From SIG672 sp045580325 (GTDB lineage Bacteria; Bacillota; Clostridia; Oscillospirales; CAG-272), in NCBI GenBank assembly GCA_045580325.1, contig JAZNNR010000022.1, forward strand, positions 68,185 through 132,184: DNA of 64,000 bases, read 5' to 3'. Positions 15,056-23,434 of the stretch are shown here, one piece after another. Each line of letters opens with the position of its first letter. Within the stretch, counting starts at the first letter, position 1. The position numbers were made by a program, and so were the translations under genes. Under the pieces are notes generated by a model, which worked only from the letters and a program-made list of their open reading frames with translations, was not told the DNA's origin and did not search any database.

Positions 15056-17248
15056 TCAATCCTCAAGCACCATAAAGGAGTTCATATCGGTGCGTTCCCA
15101 ACGGATATACAGAAATTCGTTTTTCGATACCGCGTAATCATCACCGGGAGCATATACCTTACCGGTGCCGTTTGTCCAGCCCAGCGCCTTAAATCCAGGA
15201 CGCACTGTAGTTATCTTAGGAGCTTTTATTACAGAGCCCTTGGTTTCAACGATAATATTGTCAGCGCTGCCGAAGGTTATTGCCGCCTGCTTGTTTGTGG
15301 GATTTTTCACATCATAAACTCTGATAAGCACCGAGGAAATGGAGCGTACACTTCCGTCGTTTCGGTAAGCAATTATATACAAAACGTTTGTTGCCCCGTT
15401 TTCCATATTAAGTCGGGAGGTGTTAACGGTATAGACTGCCGGAGTACGATCGTTCAATCTCTTTTTTCCTAAATGGTTGCTTCCGTTCAGATAGACTCTG
15501 ACAGAAGAAGCGGTCGTGTGCTTTGTACTGATGCTGATCTTCAGAGCACCGCTTTGGTCGGGAGAGATTATATAGTCGCCCGCTACACCGTAAGAGGTTA
15601 TTTTGTCTTTTTTCAGCTCTGCACCGTCGATTTCCACGCTTGTGAATATTTTATCACTTCTGACGTAGCCCGCGTCATCGATATTCGGATCTTTTACTGC
15701 AAGATTTTCATCAAGCCACTTTATATGAGCGGTAAGCCAATTTTTGAGAAGCTCGAAATCGGTCTGGAAATCGTAGCTGTGTCCGTTGTTTCGGTCTCTT
15801 AGATACCAGTTTCTGCGCGGACCGTTTCTTTCGTAGCATTTTACAGCTTCTTTGCCGATGTAGTAATGATAAACGTCGAGCGACTGCATCATATCGTCGA
15901 TAGCCTCGCGCATTGAGAACCATTGTTCCTGACAAAGCATAGTGAAATACGGGTCTGCGCATAGATTTTTGAACCAACCTCTGTCGCCTGCGCGGTCGCC
16001 GTTCCAACGGTCAGGGCGTTCCCACGTTTCGTCGAGCGTTACGATGTTACCCGAAGCGTTGTCGAAATCCCAACACGGTCCAAATACTATTTTTCCGTCG
16101 TCAATGTAGTAAAAGAGAGAAAGTGAGCCGAATTCAATGTTGTTGAATACGGTCCATATCATCCAGAAGTCAACAAGGGAATCGACGTCAACGTACTCGC
16201 TGTAATGCTTGCCCTTGGCATTGTGAAATGTGGGCGAGGATATAGCATCCTCAAAGTCCTGAATCAAGGTCTGCACGTATGTATACATTTTCGAATTAGT
16301 GTGCAGATTTTCGGGATTTACGAGCATTACGGGAATACCGTTGTCGGTTTCCCAAGCAGTTCCCGTAGTGTCAAGACGATCGTCGTATTCTATGAGATAG
16401 CCCGATGTGAAATCAAGCTTTTCGGGATCAAAATATCCCGTCAGATCGTAATTTTTTTCAAGCATAGTATATATTCCGCCGTTAGATGTGTTTACCGATG
16501 CGGGATAATATTTGACCTTGATTTTTTTCGTTGTGATCCAGGAAAGATCGTTCTTCATCGCACTGCGTAAATTAGAGCGGTCCTCGTCTGAAAGTGAGTT
16601 TTTAAGAGCGTATAAATCGGCTGTGTCCTCGGCAAATTCTTCCCAGTCAAATGTTTCTACACGTCCCTCGTCGATCCTTACGCTTTCAACGAGAGAATAA
16701 AGACCTCTGTATTCACCGTTAAAATATACGATTACCCAGGTGGACTTAGTATACGTCATACCGAGAGATCCCGAAAGATCGTAAGCGAGCTTGTTTCGCA
16801 TAGCGGTAACGTCAAACCAGTTGGCAAGTAGATACCAATGCTTGCTCTCGCCCATACCGAGCATATCAGCTTTGGAATCGAGCTTTATTTTATACGACCA
16901 TTTGTTTTTGGCACGCATATCGGACATTCCGTATGTGGAATTACCTCTGCAACGGATCTGTATATCACCGCCGCTTTGATCGGTGTACGTGCTCGTATAA
17001 TCAGCGTAACGCTCGTTAAGCTCGAGCTGCATAGTTGCATCTTGGTAGGTTTTTACCGTAACTTCCTTTTTGTTTAGCGTAGATATGCGTATTATCGGTA
17101 TATCTTCTTCAGCGAAAATTTTATTATATTCTTTTTCCGTATCCTTGCTCGGTGTTACGTCTTCGACCTTAGAGCACGCGGACAGGATAAATACAAACAC
17201 GAGTAATAATGCAATTATAGAAGCTATACGTTCGTTTTTTGTTATCAT
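15056..17248 (-). CDS. CotH kinase-family lipoprotein
   Basis: 730 residues from ATG 17248, chosen because AAGGAG lies 8 bases upstream; a longer open frame has no ribosome site. Signal peptide with lipobox LSAC (C25). The CotH kinase domain spans about 60-450: MRNKLAYDLSGSLGM, YFNGEYRGLYSLVESV, SGYLIEYDD and the metal-binding FGPCWDFDNASG. CotH proteins are secreted protein kinases; in Bacillus, CotH phosphorylates coat proteins CotB and CotG. The C-terminal 170 residues are strand-rich, ending in an InlB-like repeat (ITTVRPGFKALGWTNGTGK). As a lipoprotein it would sit on a membrane surface rather than in the coat, so its role may differ from the Bacillus enzyme. Confidence 0.85.
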   Translation of the reverse strand: MITKNERIASIIALLLVFVFILSACSKVEDVTPSKDTEKEYNKIFAEEDIPIIRISTLNKKEVTVKTYQDATMQLELNERYADYTSTYTDQSGGDIQIRCRGNSTYGMSDMRAKNKWSYKIKLDSKADMLGMGESKHWYLLANWFDVTAMRNKLAYDLSGSLGMTYTKSTWVIVYFNGEYRGLYSLVESVRIDEGRVETFDWEEFAEDTADLYALKNSLSDEDRSNLRSAMKNDLSWITTKKIKVKYYPASVNTSNGGIYTMLEKNYDLTGYFDPEKLDFTSGYLIEYDDRLDTTGTAWETDNGIPVMLVNPENLHTNSKMYTYVQTLIQDFEDAISSPTFHNAKGKHYSEYVDVDSLVDFWMIWTVFNNIEFGSLSLFYYIDDGKIVFGPCWDFDNASGNIVTLDETWERPDRWNGDRAGDRGWFKNLCADPYFTMLCQEQWFSMREAIDDMMQSLDVYHYYIGKEAVKCYERNGPRRNWYLRDRNNGHSYDFQTDFELLKNWLTAHIKWLDENLAVKDPNIDDAGYVRSDKIFTSVEIDGAELKKDKITSYGVAGDYIISPDQSGALKISISTKHTTASSVRVYLNGSNHLGKKRLNDRTPAVYTVNTSRLNMENGATNVLYIIAYRNDGSVRSISSVLIRVYDVKNPTNKQAAITFGSADNIIVETKGSVIKAPKITTVRPGFKALGWTNGTGKVYAPGDDYAVSKNEFLYIRWERTDMNSFMVLED

Positions 17249-17297
17249 ATATAAGACTCCTTGTGTAGAGCTAAAAACGATTTTACTGTTTAAAAAG

Positions 17298-17326
17298 ATT
17301 ATATAATAATTTCGCAAAAAAATCAA
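17298..17326 (-). promoter_or_regulatory. Sigma-A promoter for the CotH gene
   Basis: TTGATT and TATAAT separated by exactly 17 bases on the - strand, 50 bases before the start codon. Confidence 0.75.
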
Positions 17327-17404
17327 CAAAGAATATATAAACTAAGCGTGGTTAACGAAAAATTAACATTTTTTGAGATAGTTCGATAAAGTCCGCTTAA
17401 ACTG

Positions 17405-17433
17405 TTGACAAAAAGTGCGATGTGTAATATAAT
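17405..17433 (+). promoter_or_regulatory. Consensus sigma-A promoter for malQ
   Basis: TTGACA, 17-base spacer, TATAAT. Transcription should start near 17440, which rules out an in-frame TTG at 17443 as malQ start and supports ATG 17467. Confidence 0.88.
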
Positions 17434-17466
17434 TAAACATATTTGACGAGAGGAAATAAAAAGAAA

Positions 17467-18906
17467 ATGAATAGAAAAAGCGGAGTGCTTATGCACGTTT
17501 CGACGCTTCCGGGCCAGTACTCGATAGGCTCATTCGGAAGTGAGGCGAGATATTTTGTCGATTTTCTTGCAGACTGCGGATTTTCGTGGTGGCAGACCCT
17601 GCCTTTTTGTATGACAGATGAATGTAATTCGCCTTATAAATCCTTTGCGGCATTCGGTGCAAACCCCTATTTTATAGATCTTCCGACACTTTTTGAAAAA
17701 GGACTCATCACTGCTGCCGAGCTTGAAGGTGCAAAGCAAAAAACACCCTATCTTTGCGAATATTCAAGGCTTTTCGAGGAAAGACTTACACTTCTGAAAA
17801 GAGCATCAAAGCGTGTTTCAAACGATGAAAAGATAAAAATATCCGAGTTTCTCGAAAAATACGACGAGCTCGCTCAGGCGGCAAGATTTCTCGCGCTGCG
17901 AGAAGCAAACGGTGAAAAGCCTTGGTATGAGTGGGAGAGCGAAATACCTGACAGCGAAACGCTCTTTATGTGGCAGTTCATACAGTATGAATTTTTCAGA
18001 CAGTGGCTCGAAATAAAGAAATATGCCAACAGTAAGGGAATAAAGCTCATAGGCGATATTCCGATATACGTCGCCCTTGATAGCTGCGACGTGTGGGCGC
18101 ATAAGGAGCTTTTTCAGCTTGATAAGGATAACCGCCCGAAATGCGTTGCGGGAGTTCCGCCCGATTATTTTTCGGCGGACGGACAGCTTTGGGGAAATCC
18201 TCTGTACGACTGGAAGGAAATGAAAAAAGACGGCTACGCTTGGTGGTGCAGCAGAGTCGAGCATATGCTGACTCTTTTTGACGGCGTGCGTATCGACCAT
18301 TTCAGAGCCTTTGAATCGTACTGGAGCGTTCCGTCGGACGCGAAAAGCGCAAAAGAGGGCAAATGGGTAAAGGGACCGGGCCGCGCACTTATAGATAAAA
18401 TAAGGGAAACAGCGGGGGATAGACTCATCATAGCAGAGGACCTCGGCGATATTACAGCACAGGTAGAGGCTCTTCTTAAATACAGCAAATTCCCGGGAAT
18501 GAGAGTTTTTCAGTTTGCATTCCTCGGTGATAGAGAGTCTGTGCATCTGCCTCATAATTACCCTAAAAACTGTATTGCCTACACGGGCACACACGATAAC
18601 GCGACTCTTCTCAGCTATACGTGGGAGGTAACACCGGGCAATCGCCGTGCAATATTCTCATACTGCGGATATGACGGAGATGATAAGGAAATAGGTTGTC
18701 AGGCGATAATGCGTACAATGCTCGCAAGTCCCGCAGATACGGTCATTTTTCCGATACAGGATATACTCATTTACGGCTCGGATACCCGTATGAATACACC
18801 GGGTGTCGCAGAGGGTAACTGGCAGTATAGACTCACAAAAGATCAGCTTGACAGTATCGATAGAAATAAGTTCAGAATGTGGAATAGAGATTGTTTTAGG
18901 ATATAA
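17467..18906 (+). CDS. malQ: 4-alpha-glucanotransferase (amylomaltase, GH77)
   Basis: 479 residues. GH77 landmarks: RKSGVLMHVSTLPGQYSIGSFG at the N-terminus, GDIPIYVALDSCDVWAH, the nucleophile D277 in VRIDHFRAF, acid/base E324 in IIAEDLG, and D377 in TGTHDN. It transfers alpha-1,4-glucan segments between maltodextrins, in glycogen or starch use. It stands alone with its own promoter and terminator. The ribosome site AGAGGA is about 12 bases before the ATG. Length is that of the common bacterial enzyme. Confidence 0.95.
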   Translation: MNRKSGVLMHVSTLPGQYSIGSFGSEARYFVDFLADCGFSWWQTLPFCMTDECNSPYKSFAAFGANPYFIDLPTLFEKGLITAAELEGAKQKTPYLCEYSRLFEERLTLLKRASKRVSNDEKIKISEFLEKYDELAQAARFLALREANGEKPWYEWESEIPDSETLFMWQFIQYEFFRQWLEIKKYANSKGIKLIGDIPIYVALDSCDVWAHKELFQLDKDNRPKCVAGVPPDYFSADGQLWGNPLYDWKEMKKDGYAWWCSRVEHMLTLFDGVRIDHFRAFESYWSVPSDAKSAKEGKWVKGPGRALIDKIRETAGDRLIIAEDLGDITAQVEALLKYSKFPGMRVFQFAFLGDRESVHLPHNYPKNCIAYTGTHDNATLLSYTWEVTPGNRRAIFSYCGYDGDDKEIGCQAIMRTMLASPADTVIFPIQDILIYGSDTRMNTPGVAEGNWQYRLTKDQLDSIDRNKFRMWNRDCFRI

Positions 18907-18908
18907 AA

Positions 18909-18940
18909 TAAAAAGCCATCAGATTTGATGGCTTTTTGTT
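18909..18940. terminator. Bidirectional terminator between malQ and rubredoxin
   Basis: AAAAGCCATCA and TGATGGCTTTT, 11-bp perfect stem with a GATT loop and T-run; convergent genes on both sides. Confidence 0.92.
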
Positions 18941-18945
18941 TTTCA

Positions 18946-19104
18946 TTAAGCTTCGCTGAAATCGTCCTTGCCTACTCCGCAAAGGGGGCATACGAAATCT
19001 TCGGGAAGATCCTCGAACTTTGTTCCGGGAGCAATTCCGTTGTCGGCATCGCCGAGAGCTTCGTCATATTCCCAACCGCATACGTCGCATACATACTTTT
19101 TCAT
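18946..19104 (-). CDS. Rubredoxin
   Basis: 52 residues starting MKKYVCDVCGWEYD, GGAGG ribosome site 9 bases upstream. Iron ligands are C6 and C9 (CDVC) and C39 and C42 (CPLC), with the family's WEYDEALGD and DFVCPLCGVGKDDF blocks. Rubredoxin passes single electrons to flavodiiron proteins and peroxidases. It is the last gene of the flavodiiron-ferritin-rubredoxin run on the - strand, 38 bases after ferritin. Confidence 0.96.
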   Translation of the reverse strand: MKKYVCDVCGWEYDEALGDADNGIAPGTKFEDLPEDFVCPLCGVGKDDFSEA

Positions 19105-19142
19105 ATTGATTTACCTCCGTATATAAGTTAAATTATTATTTA

Positions 19143-19655
19143 TTACAGTACCAGAGAGGGTGCTGTATATACTCTTGCTGCAAGCTCCTGATTGAGCATA
19201 TAAAGGCTCTTAGGATCGTTGCCGAAAAGCTCCATCTTGGAAATAAGATCGTGAGCGTTTGTTTCCTCTTCGCCCTGTTCCTTTACAAACCAGTCAAGGA
19301 ACTGCATAGTGCGGAAATCGCGAACGTCGTAAGCCGCGCCGTAAATATCGTTTATAAGCGAGGTTACGTACTCTTCGTGCTCAAGACCTGCTTTAAGTAC
19401 GTCCATATGGCATGTGAAGACCTTGTCGGGCTTTGCGATAGCATCGAGAGTTACGGGCATATTTTCATTCTGAAGATATGTGTAGAAGAGAAGTGCGTGA
19501 TCTCTTTCCTCCTGCGCCTGGATCATATACCAGTTTGCAAATCCGTCAAGACCCTGAGCCTTGAAGTAGTTTGAAAAATCGAGATAGAGATAAGCGGAAT
19601 AAAATTCCTTGTTTATCTGCTGATTAAGAAGCTTGTGTACCTTTTCGTTTACCAT
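19143..19655 (-). CDS. ftnA: Non-haem bacterial ferritin (FtnA-like)
   Basis: 170 residues, four-helix ferritin. The ferroxidase residues line up with E. coli FtnA: E17, E50, H53, E94, Q127 and E130. It stores iron as ferric mineral and removes Fe(II) and oxidant. The gene lies 23 bases after the flavodiiron gene on the same strand, with an AAGGAG ribosome site, so it is probably co-transcribed with it for oxygen and iron control. Confidence 0.95.
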   Translation of the reverse strand: MVNEKVHKLLNQQINKEFYSAYLYLDFSNYFKAQGLDGFANWYMIQAQEERDHALLFYTYLQNENMPVTLDAIAKPDKVFTCHMDVLKAGLEHEEYVTSLINDIYGAAYDVRDFRTMQFLDWFVKEQGEEETNAHDLISKMELFGNDPKSLYMLNQELAARVYTAPSLVL

Positions 19656-19678
19656 AATTTTTTCTCCTTGAATATATA

Positions 19679-21469
19679 TTATTTTATTTCTTCAAAATCT
19701 GACGCGCCGTGCTTGCAAAGCGGGCAGATATAATCTTCGGGAAGGGTGTCGCCCTCGTAGATATAGCCGCATATCTTGCAAACGTAACCCTTTTTGCCTT
19801 CGGTTTCGGGCTTCGGCTTCACGCTGCTGTGATAATATGTGTAGGTCATAGTTTCTCTGTCGGAAAGGACTCTTGCTTCTGTTACAGAGCAGATAAACAT
19901 TCCGTGAGTATCGAGGTCAACGTACTGTTCTACCTTCAGCGACATAAACGAGTTGATATATCTCGGAAGGAAGACGAGTCCGTTGTCAGAGCGAAGAGGC
20001 TCGCAGTCTGCGAACTTGTCAACGTTACGTCCGCTCTGGAATCCAAATCTTTCAAAAACAGAGAAGGGAGCATCTACCGTAAGACAGTTGATGTTCATAA
20101 TACCCGTCTGCTTAATAACGTGGTGAGAATAGTTTTCCTTGTTTATCGTTACTGCGATGCGGTTAGGTGTGTTTGTAACCTGAGTTACCGTATTTACAAT
20201 AAGACCGTTGTCCTTTTTGCCGTCGTTTGAGGTTACAACGTAAAGACCGTAGCCGATGTTAAAGAGGGCTGTGAGATCGTTCTTGTTTGCCGTCGAGTCC
20301 TGCTGTGCAAGATACTCCTTGCAAAGCTCGTCTGCAAGAGAGTTGAGCTGTGCGGTGCTTTCTTCGCTGAGCGCAGAAAGTATCTTCACGCTTGTTTCGG
20401 CGAATGTGAGATTTTTGCTGTATTCAAGCAAAGCCTTCATAATCTTTGCCGCAAGAGGCGCCCAGCTTCCGTTTTCTATAAAGGCTACCGTGCGATTTGA
20501 GAAATTACGCTCGGTCAGATGGTCGATAAATTCGCGCATAAACGGGAAGATGTCCGCGTTATACGTGGTTGTTGCGAGAACAATTTTGCTGTATTTGAAT
20601 GCATCTGCGACAGCCTCTGCAATATCGCATCTTGCAAGGTCGTGGATAACGACCTTCGGGCAACCGTTGGACGCGAGTCTTTCGGCAAGCTGACGGACAG
20701 CCTTTTTGGTGTTGCCGTAAACCGAGGTGTAAGCAATAACGATACCTTCTTCCTCGGGCTGATAGCTCGACCATGTGTTGTAAAGATTCAGATAATATCC
20801 GAGATTTTCTTTAAGAACAGGACCGTGAAGCGGGCAGATCATCTGAATATCGAGCGTTGCTGCCTTTTTGAGCAGATTTTGCACCTGTGCGCCGTATTTT
20901 CCGACGATACCGATGAAATATCTGCGAGCCTCGTCTGCCCACGGCTCATCTGCATCGAGAGCACCGAATTTGCCAAATCCGTCGGCAGAGAAGAGAACCT
21001 TGTCCGCCGTGTCATAGGTTACGATAACCTCAGGCCAATGTACCATAGGTGCGGCAACGAAGGCGAGAGTATGCTTTCCAAGCGAAAGGGTATCGCCTTC
21101 GCCGACGACAAGACGTCTTTCGGAAAAATCAGTACCGAAAAAGTTTTTCATCATAGCAAAAGCCTTTGAGGAAGAAACTATCGTAGCGCTCGGATATGCC
21201 TTTGCAAAGTTCATAATGTTTGCAGAATGGTCGGGCTCCATATGCTGAATTATCAGGTAGTCGGGAACTCTGTTTCCGAGAGTGTTCTGAATATTGTCAA
21301 GCCACTGATGCGTAAAAGAGGCATCTACCGTGTCCATAATTGCAATTTTTTCGTCTATTATCGCATAGGAATTATAAGAAATTCCGTTTGGAACTCTGTA
21401 CTGACCTTCAAAAAGGTCGATCTTACGGTCGTTTACTCCGATATATTTTATGTCTTGGGTTATAAACAT
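19679..21469 (-). CDS. Flavodiiron protein with fused flavin reductase and rubredoxin (class F type)
   Basis: 596 residues in four parts. About 1-245 is a metallo-beta-lactamase-like diiron domain with ligands H76, E78, D80 and H81 (HMEPDH) and later histidines (VHWPE, LHGPV). About 250-395 is a flavodoxin domain (IAYTSVYGNTKKA; TTTYN; GSWAP). About 405-545 is a flavin-reductase-like domain. About 560-596 is a C-terminal rubredoxin (CKIC, CPLC). Such fusions can take electrons directly from NADH and reduce oxygen to water or NO to N2O. Heading an operon with ferritin and rubredoxin, it is best read as an oxygen scavenger. Confidence 0.93.
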   Translation of the reverse strand: MFITQDIKYIGVNDRKIDLFEGQYRVPNGISYNSYAIIDEKIAIMDTVDASFTHQWLDNIQNTLGNRVPDYLIIQHMEPDHSANIMNFAKAYPSATIVSSSKAFAMMKNFFGTDFSERRLVVGEGDTLSLGKHTLAFVAAPMVHWPEVIVTYDTADKVLFSADGFGKFGALDADEPWADEARRYFIGIVGKYGAQVQNLLKKAATLDIQMICPLHGPVLKENLGYYLNLYNTWSSYQPEEEGIVIAYTSVYGNTKKAVRQLAERLASNGCPKVVIHDLARCDIAEAVADAFKYSKIVLATTTYNADIFPFMREFIDHLTERNFSNRTVAFIENGSWAPLAAKIMKALLEYSKNLTFAETSVKILSALSEESTAQLNSLADELCKEYLAQQDSTANKNDLTALFNIGYGLYVVTSNDGKKDNGLIVNTVTQVTNTPNRIAVTINKENYSHHVIKQTGIMNINCLTVDAPFSVFERFGFQSGRNVDKFADCEPLRSDNGLVFLPRYINSFMSLKVEQYVDLDTHGMFICSVTEARVLSDRETMTYTYYHSSVKPKPETEGKKGYVCKICGYIYEGDTLPEDYICPLCKHGASDFEEIK

Positions 21470-21505
21470 ATTTTTCCTCCGAAGGTAAAATTTTGATCCT
21501 TATGT

Positions 21506-21534
21506 ATTATAACATAGAGTTTCTTATTTGTAAA
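21506..21534 (-). promoter_or_regulatory. Sigma-A promoter for the flavodiiron operon
   Basis: TTTACA and TATAAT with a 17-base spacer on the - strand, 37 bases before the start codon. Confidence 0.7.
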
Positions 21535-21549
21535 TCCAATTTGTAAATT

Positions 21550-22251
21550 TTACTCGAGAATTTTTCCGTCCGTCGAGATAGTAACTACCTGCCAGGGAAT
21601 GAATTTTCCGCTTGCCTGCAGAGCGCGCCTCACCGCATTTTCGATACCGCTACAGCAGGGGACCTCCATTCTTACGACCTTAACGCTCCTAATATTATTG
21701 TTTCTGATTATCTGCGTGAGCTTTTCGGAGTAATCCCCCTCGTCAAGCTTCGGGCAGCCTATGAGGGTTATGTGATTTTTTATAAATTCATTATGAAAAT
21801 TACCGTAAGCGTAAGCCGTGCAGTCGGCTGCGATAAGTAGATTTGCACCGTCAAAATAAGGTGCATTTGTCGGTACGAGCTTTATCTGACAGGGCCACTG
21901 TGAAAGCTGACTTGTGCCCGAAAAAGCGGGAGCTTTAACACCCTGCGAGCTTTCGCGCTTTATCGACCTTGACTGTGTTCCGGGGCAACCGCAAGGGAGC
22001 TTTTTCTCGACTCTTTTGGCTTTTGCACTAAGCACTGCGGCTTCATTGTAAGCGGGAGCCTCGCGAAGCTCAAAGGTTATAGCGTCTACCGGACAAGCGG
22101 GAAGACAGTCGCCCAGTCCGTCGCAGTAATCCTCGCGGGTAAGCATTGCCTTGCCGTCTATCATTTCGATAGCACCCTCGTGGCAAGCCTCGGCACAAGC
22201 GCCGCATCCGTTACATTTTTCCTTGTCTATCTTTATTATTTTTCTTAACAT
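21550..22251 (-). CDS. Dicluster 4Fe-4S ferredoxin-like protein
   Basis: 233 residues from ATG 22251, chosen because GGAGG lies 8 bases upstream; the frame runs further up without a ribosome site. The first 60 residues hold two cluster motifs, CNGCGACAEAC and CDGLGDCLPACP, a ferredoxin-type dicluster with a short insert in the second. The remaining 170 residues have scattered cysteines (CGCPG, DCTAYAYG, CPKLD, EVPCCSG) in a pattern common in Clostridia anaerobic proteins without assigned function. It lies 19 bases after ldhA, so the two are probably co-transcribed. Confidence 0.85.
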   Translation of the reverse strand: MLRKIIKIDKEKCNGCGACAEACHEGAIEMIDGKAMLTREDYCDGLGDCLPACPVDAITFELREAPAYNEAAVLSAKAKRVEKKLPCGCPGTQSRSIKRESSQGVKAPAFSGTSQLSQWPCQIKLVPTNAPYFDGANLLIAADCTAYAYGNFHNEFIKNHITLIGCPKLDEGDYSEKLTQIIRNNNIRSVKVVRMEVPCCSGIENAVRRALQASGKFIPWQVVTISTDGKILE

Positions 22252-22270
22252 AAATTTATCCTCCGATATC

Positions 22271-23305
22271 TTAGAAGCACTTTCCGCTTTTGCAGTCCTC
22301 GGTGTTGCCGCCGCGGTAGCAAAGCTCGTTCGGGCACTGATTTGTTTCAAAGAAGCTTACTATATTTTGTACCGTGGTTTCGGCGATATTTGACAGGGCC
22401 TCTTCGGTCAAAAACGCTTGGTGAGAGGTTACTATCACGTTCGGCATAGAGATAAGACGCGCGAGAATATCGTCCTCGAGAATATGACCCGAGAAGTCCT
22501 CAAAGAAGAAGTCGGACTCTTCCTCGTAAACGTCAAGACAAGCCGCGCCGACCTTTCTTGATTTGATTCCTGCAAGCAGCGCCTCGGCATCTACGAGCGC
22601 TCCGCGCGAGGTGTTGAGGATAACGACTCCGCGCTTGCACTTCTCAAGGGTGTCCGCATTTATGACGTGATAGGTCTCCTCTGTAAGAGGGCAGTGGAGC
22701 GAGATTATATCGCTCTTTGAAAAGAGCTCGTCGAGCTCGACGTATCTTACAGTATCACCGTTTTCAAGGTCGCTTGCAGGGAATTTGTCGTAAGCAAGGA
22801 CCTTCATACCAAATCCTCGGCAGATGTCGATAAAAGCGCGTCCTATTCGTCCTGTGCCAAGTACGCCGACAGTCTTTCCGTGAAGGTCGAAGCCTGTCAT
22901 ACCCGCAAGGCTGAAATTGAAATCTCTCGTGCGGATATAAGCCTTGTGTATTCTGCGAATAGAGGTAAGAAGGAGTGCCATCGTGTGCTCGGCTACTGCA
23001 TACGGTGAGTACGCAGGTACTCTGAGCACGTGTATCTTTCCAAAGGCGTATTTTATATCGACGTTGTTAAATCCCGCACAGCGCAGGGCAATCACCTTTA
23101 CGCCCATCTCGCACAGACGGTCGATAACGGCAGCGTTTACAGTGTCGTTTACGAACACGCAGACTCCGTCGTATCCGTTTGCGAGGTTAGCAGTATCCTC
23201 GTTGAGCTTTGTTTCAAAATATTTAAAGGTTATGCCGTTTTCCTTACCAAATCTTTCAAAAGAGGGCTTGTCATACGGCTTTGTGTCAAAAAATGCTATT
23301 TTCAT
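22271..23305 (-). CDS. ldhA: D-lactate dehydrogenase (fermentative, LdhA type)
   Basis: 344 residues from ATG 23305. The NAD-binding GVLGTGRIG sits at 147-155 and the catalytic residues match the family: R234 (NTSRGALVD), an acidic residue near E263 (VYEEESD) and H295 (TSHQAF). It reduces pyruvate to D-lactate with NADH. After the normal end there is a cysteine-rich tail (CPNELCYRGGN, then CKSGKC) that most LdhA proteins lack. It is transcribed divergently from a Crp/Fnr-type regulator, with twin palindromes between them. Confidence 0.94.
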   Translation of the reverse strand: MKIAFFDTKPYDKPSFERFGKENGITFKYFETKLNEDTANLANGYDGVCVFVNDTVNAAVIDRLCEMGVKVIALRCAGFNNVDIKYAFGKIHVLRVPAYSPYAVAEHTMALLLTSIRRIHKAYIRTRDFNFSLAGMTGFDLHGKTVGVLGTGRIGRAFIDICRGFGMKVLAYDKFPASDLENGDTVRYVELDELFSKSDIISLHCPLTEETYHVINADTLEKCKRGVVILNTSRGALVDAEALLAGIKSRKVGAACLDVYEEESDFFFEDFSGHILEDDILARLISMPNVIVTSHQAFLTEEALSNIAETTVQNIVSFFETNQCPNELCYRGGNTEDCKSGKCF

Positions 23306-23345
23306 CTCTGATAGATTTCCTTTCGGTTTTATAAATAATTTATCT

Positions 23346-23353
23346 GAAATTTC
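23346..23353. promoter_or_regulatory. Candidate operator 1, GAAATTTC
   Basis: Perfect 8-bp palindrome in the ldhA-regulator intergenic region. It has the same core as the longer palindrome near the regulator start. On its own the match could be chance in AT-rich DNA. Confidence 0.45.
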
Positions 23354-23362
23354 GTTTTCATC

Positions 23363-23391
23363 TTGATTTTCTGTTTTGATTATAGTAAAAT
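23363..23391 (+). promoter_or_regulatory. Sigma-A promoter for the Crp/Fnr regulator
   Basis: TTGATT, 17-base spacer, TAAAAT. The predicted transcript starts near 23398, just before the second palindrome. Confidence 0.65.
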
Positions 23392-23406
23392 ATGGCTGTA
23401 AAGTAT

Positions 23407-23420
23407 GTTGAAATTTCAAC
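23407..23420. promoter_or_regulatory. Candidate operator 2, GTTGAAATTTCAAC
   Basis: Perfect 14-bp palindrome at the start of the regulator transcript, between promoter and ribosome site, where binding would block transcription. The length and symmetry suit a Crp/Fnr-type dimer, suggesting autoregulation. Confidence 0.62.
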
Positions 23421-23434
23421 AAAAGGAGAAAATT

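Noticed and set aside
23306..23434. Rex box in front of ldhA
   Set aside because: No TTGTGA-type dyad was found; the only dyads are GAAATTTC, more fitting for the Crp/Fnr-type neighbour.
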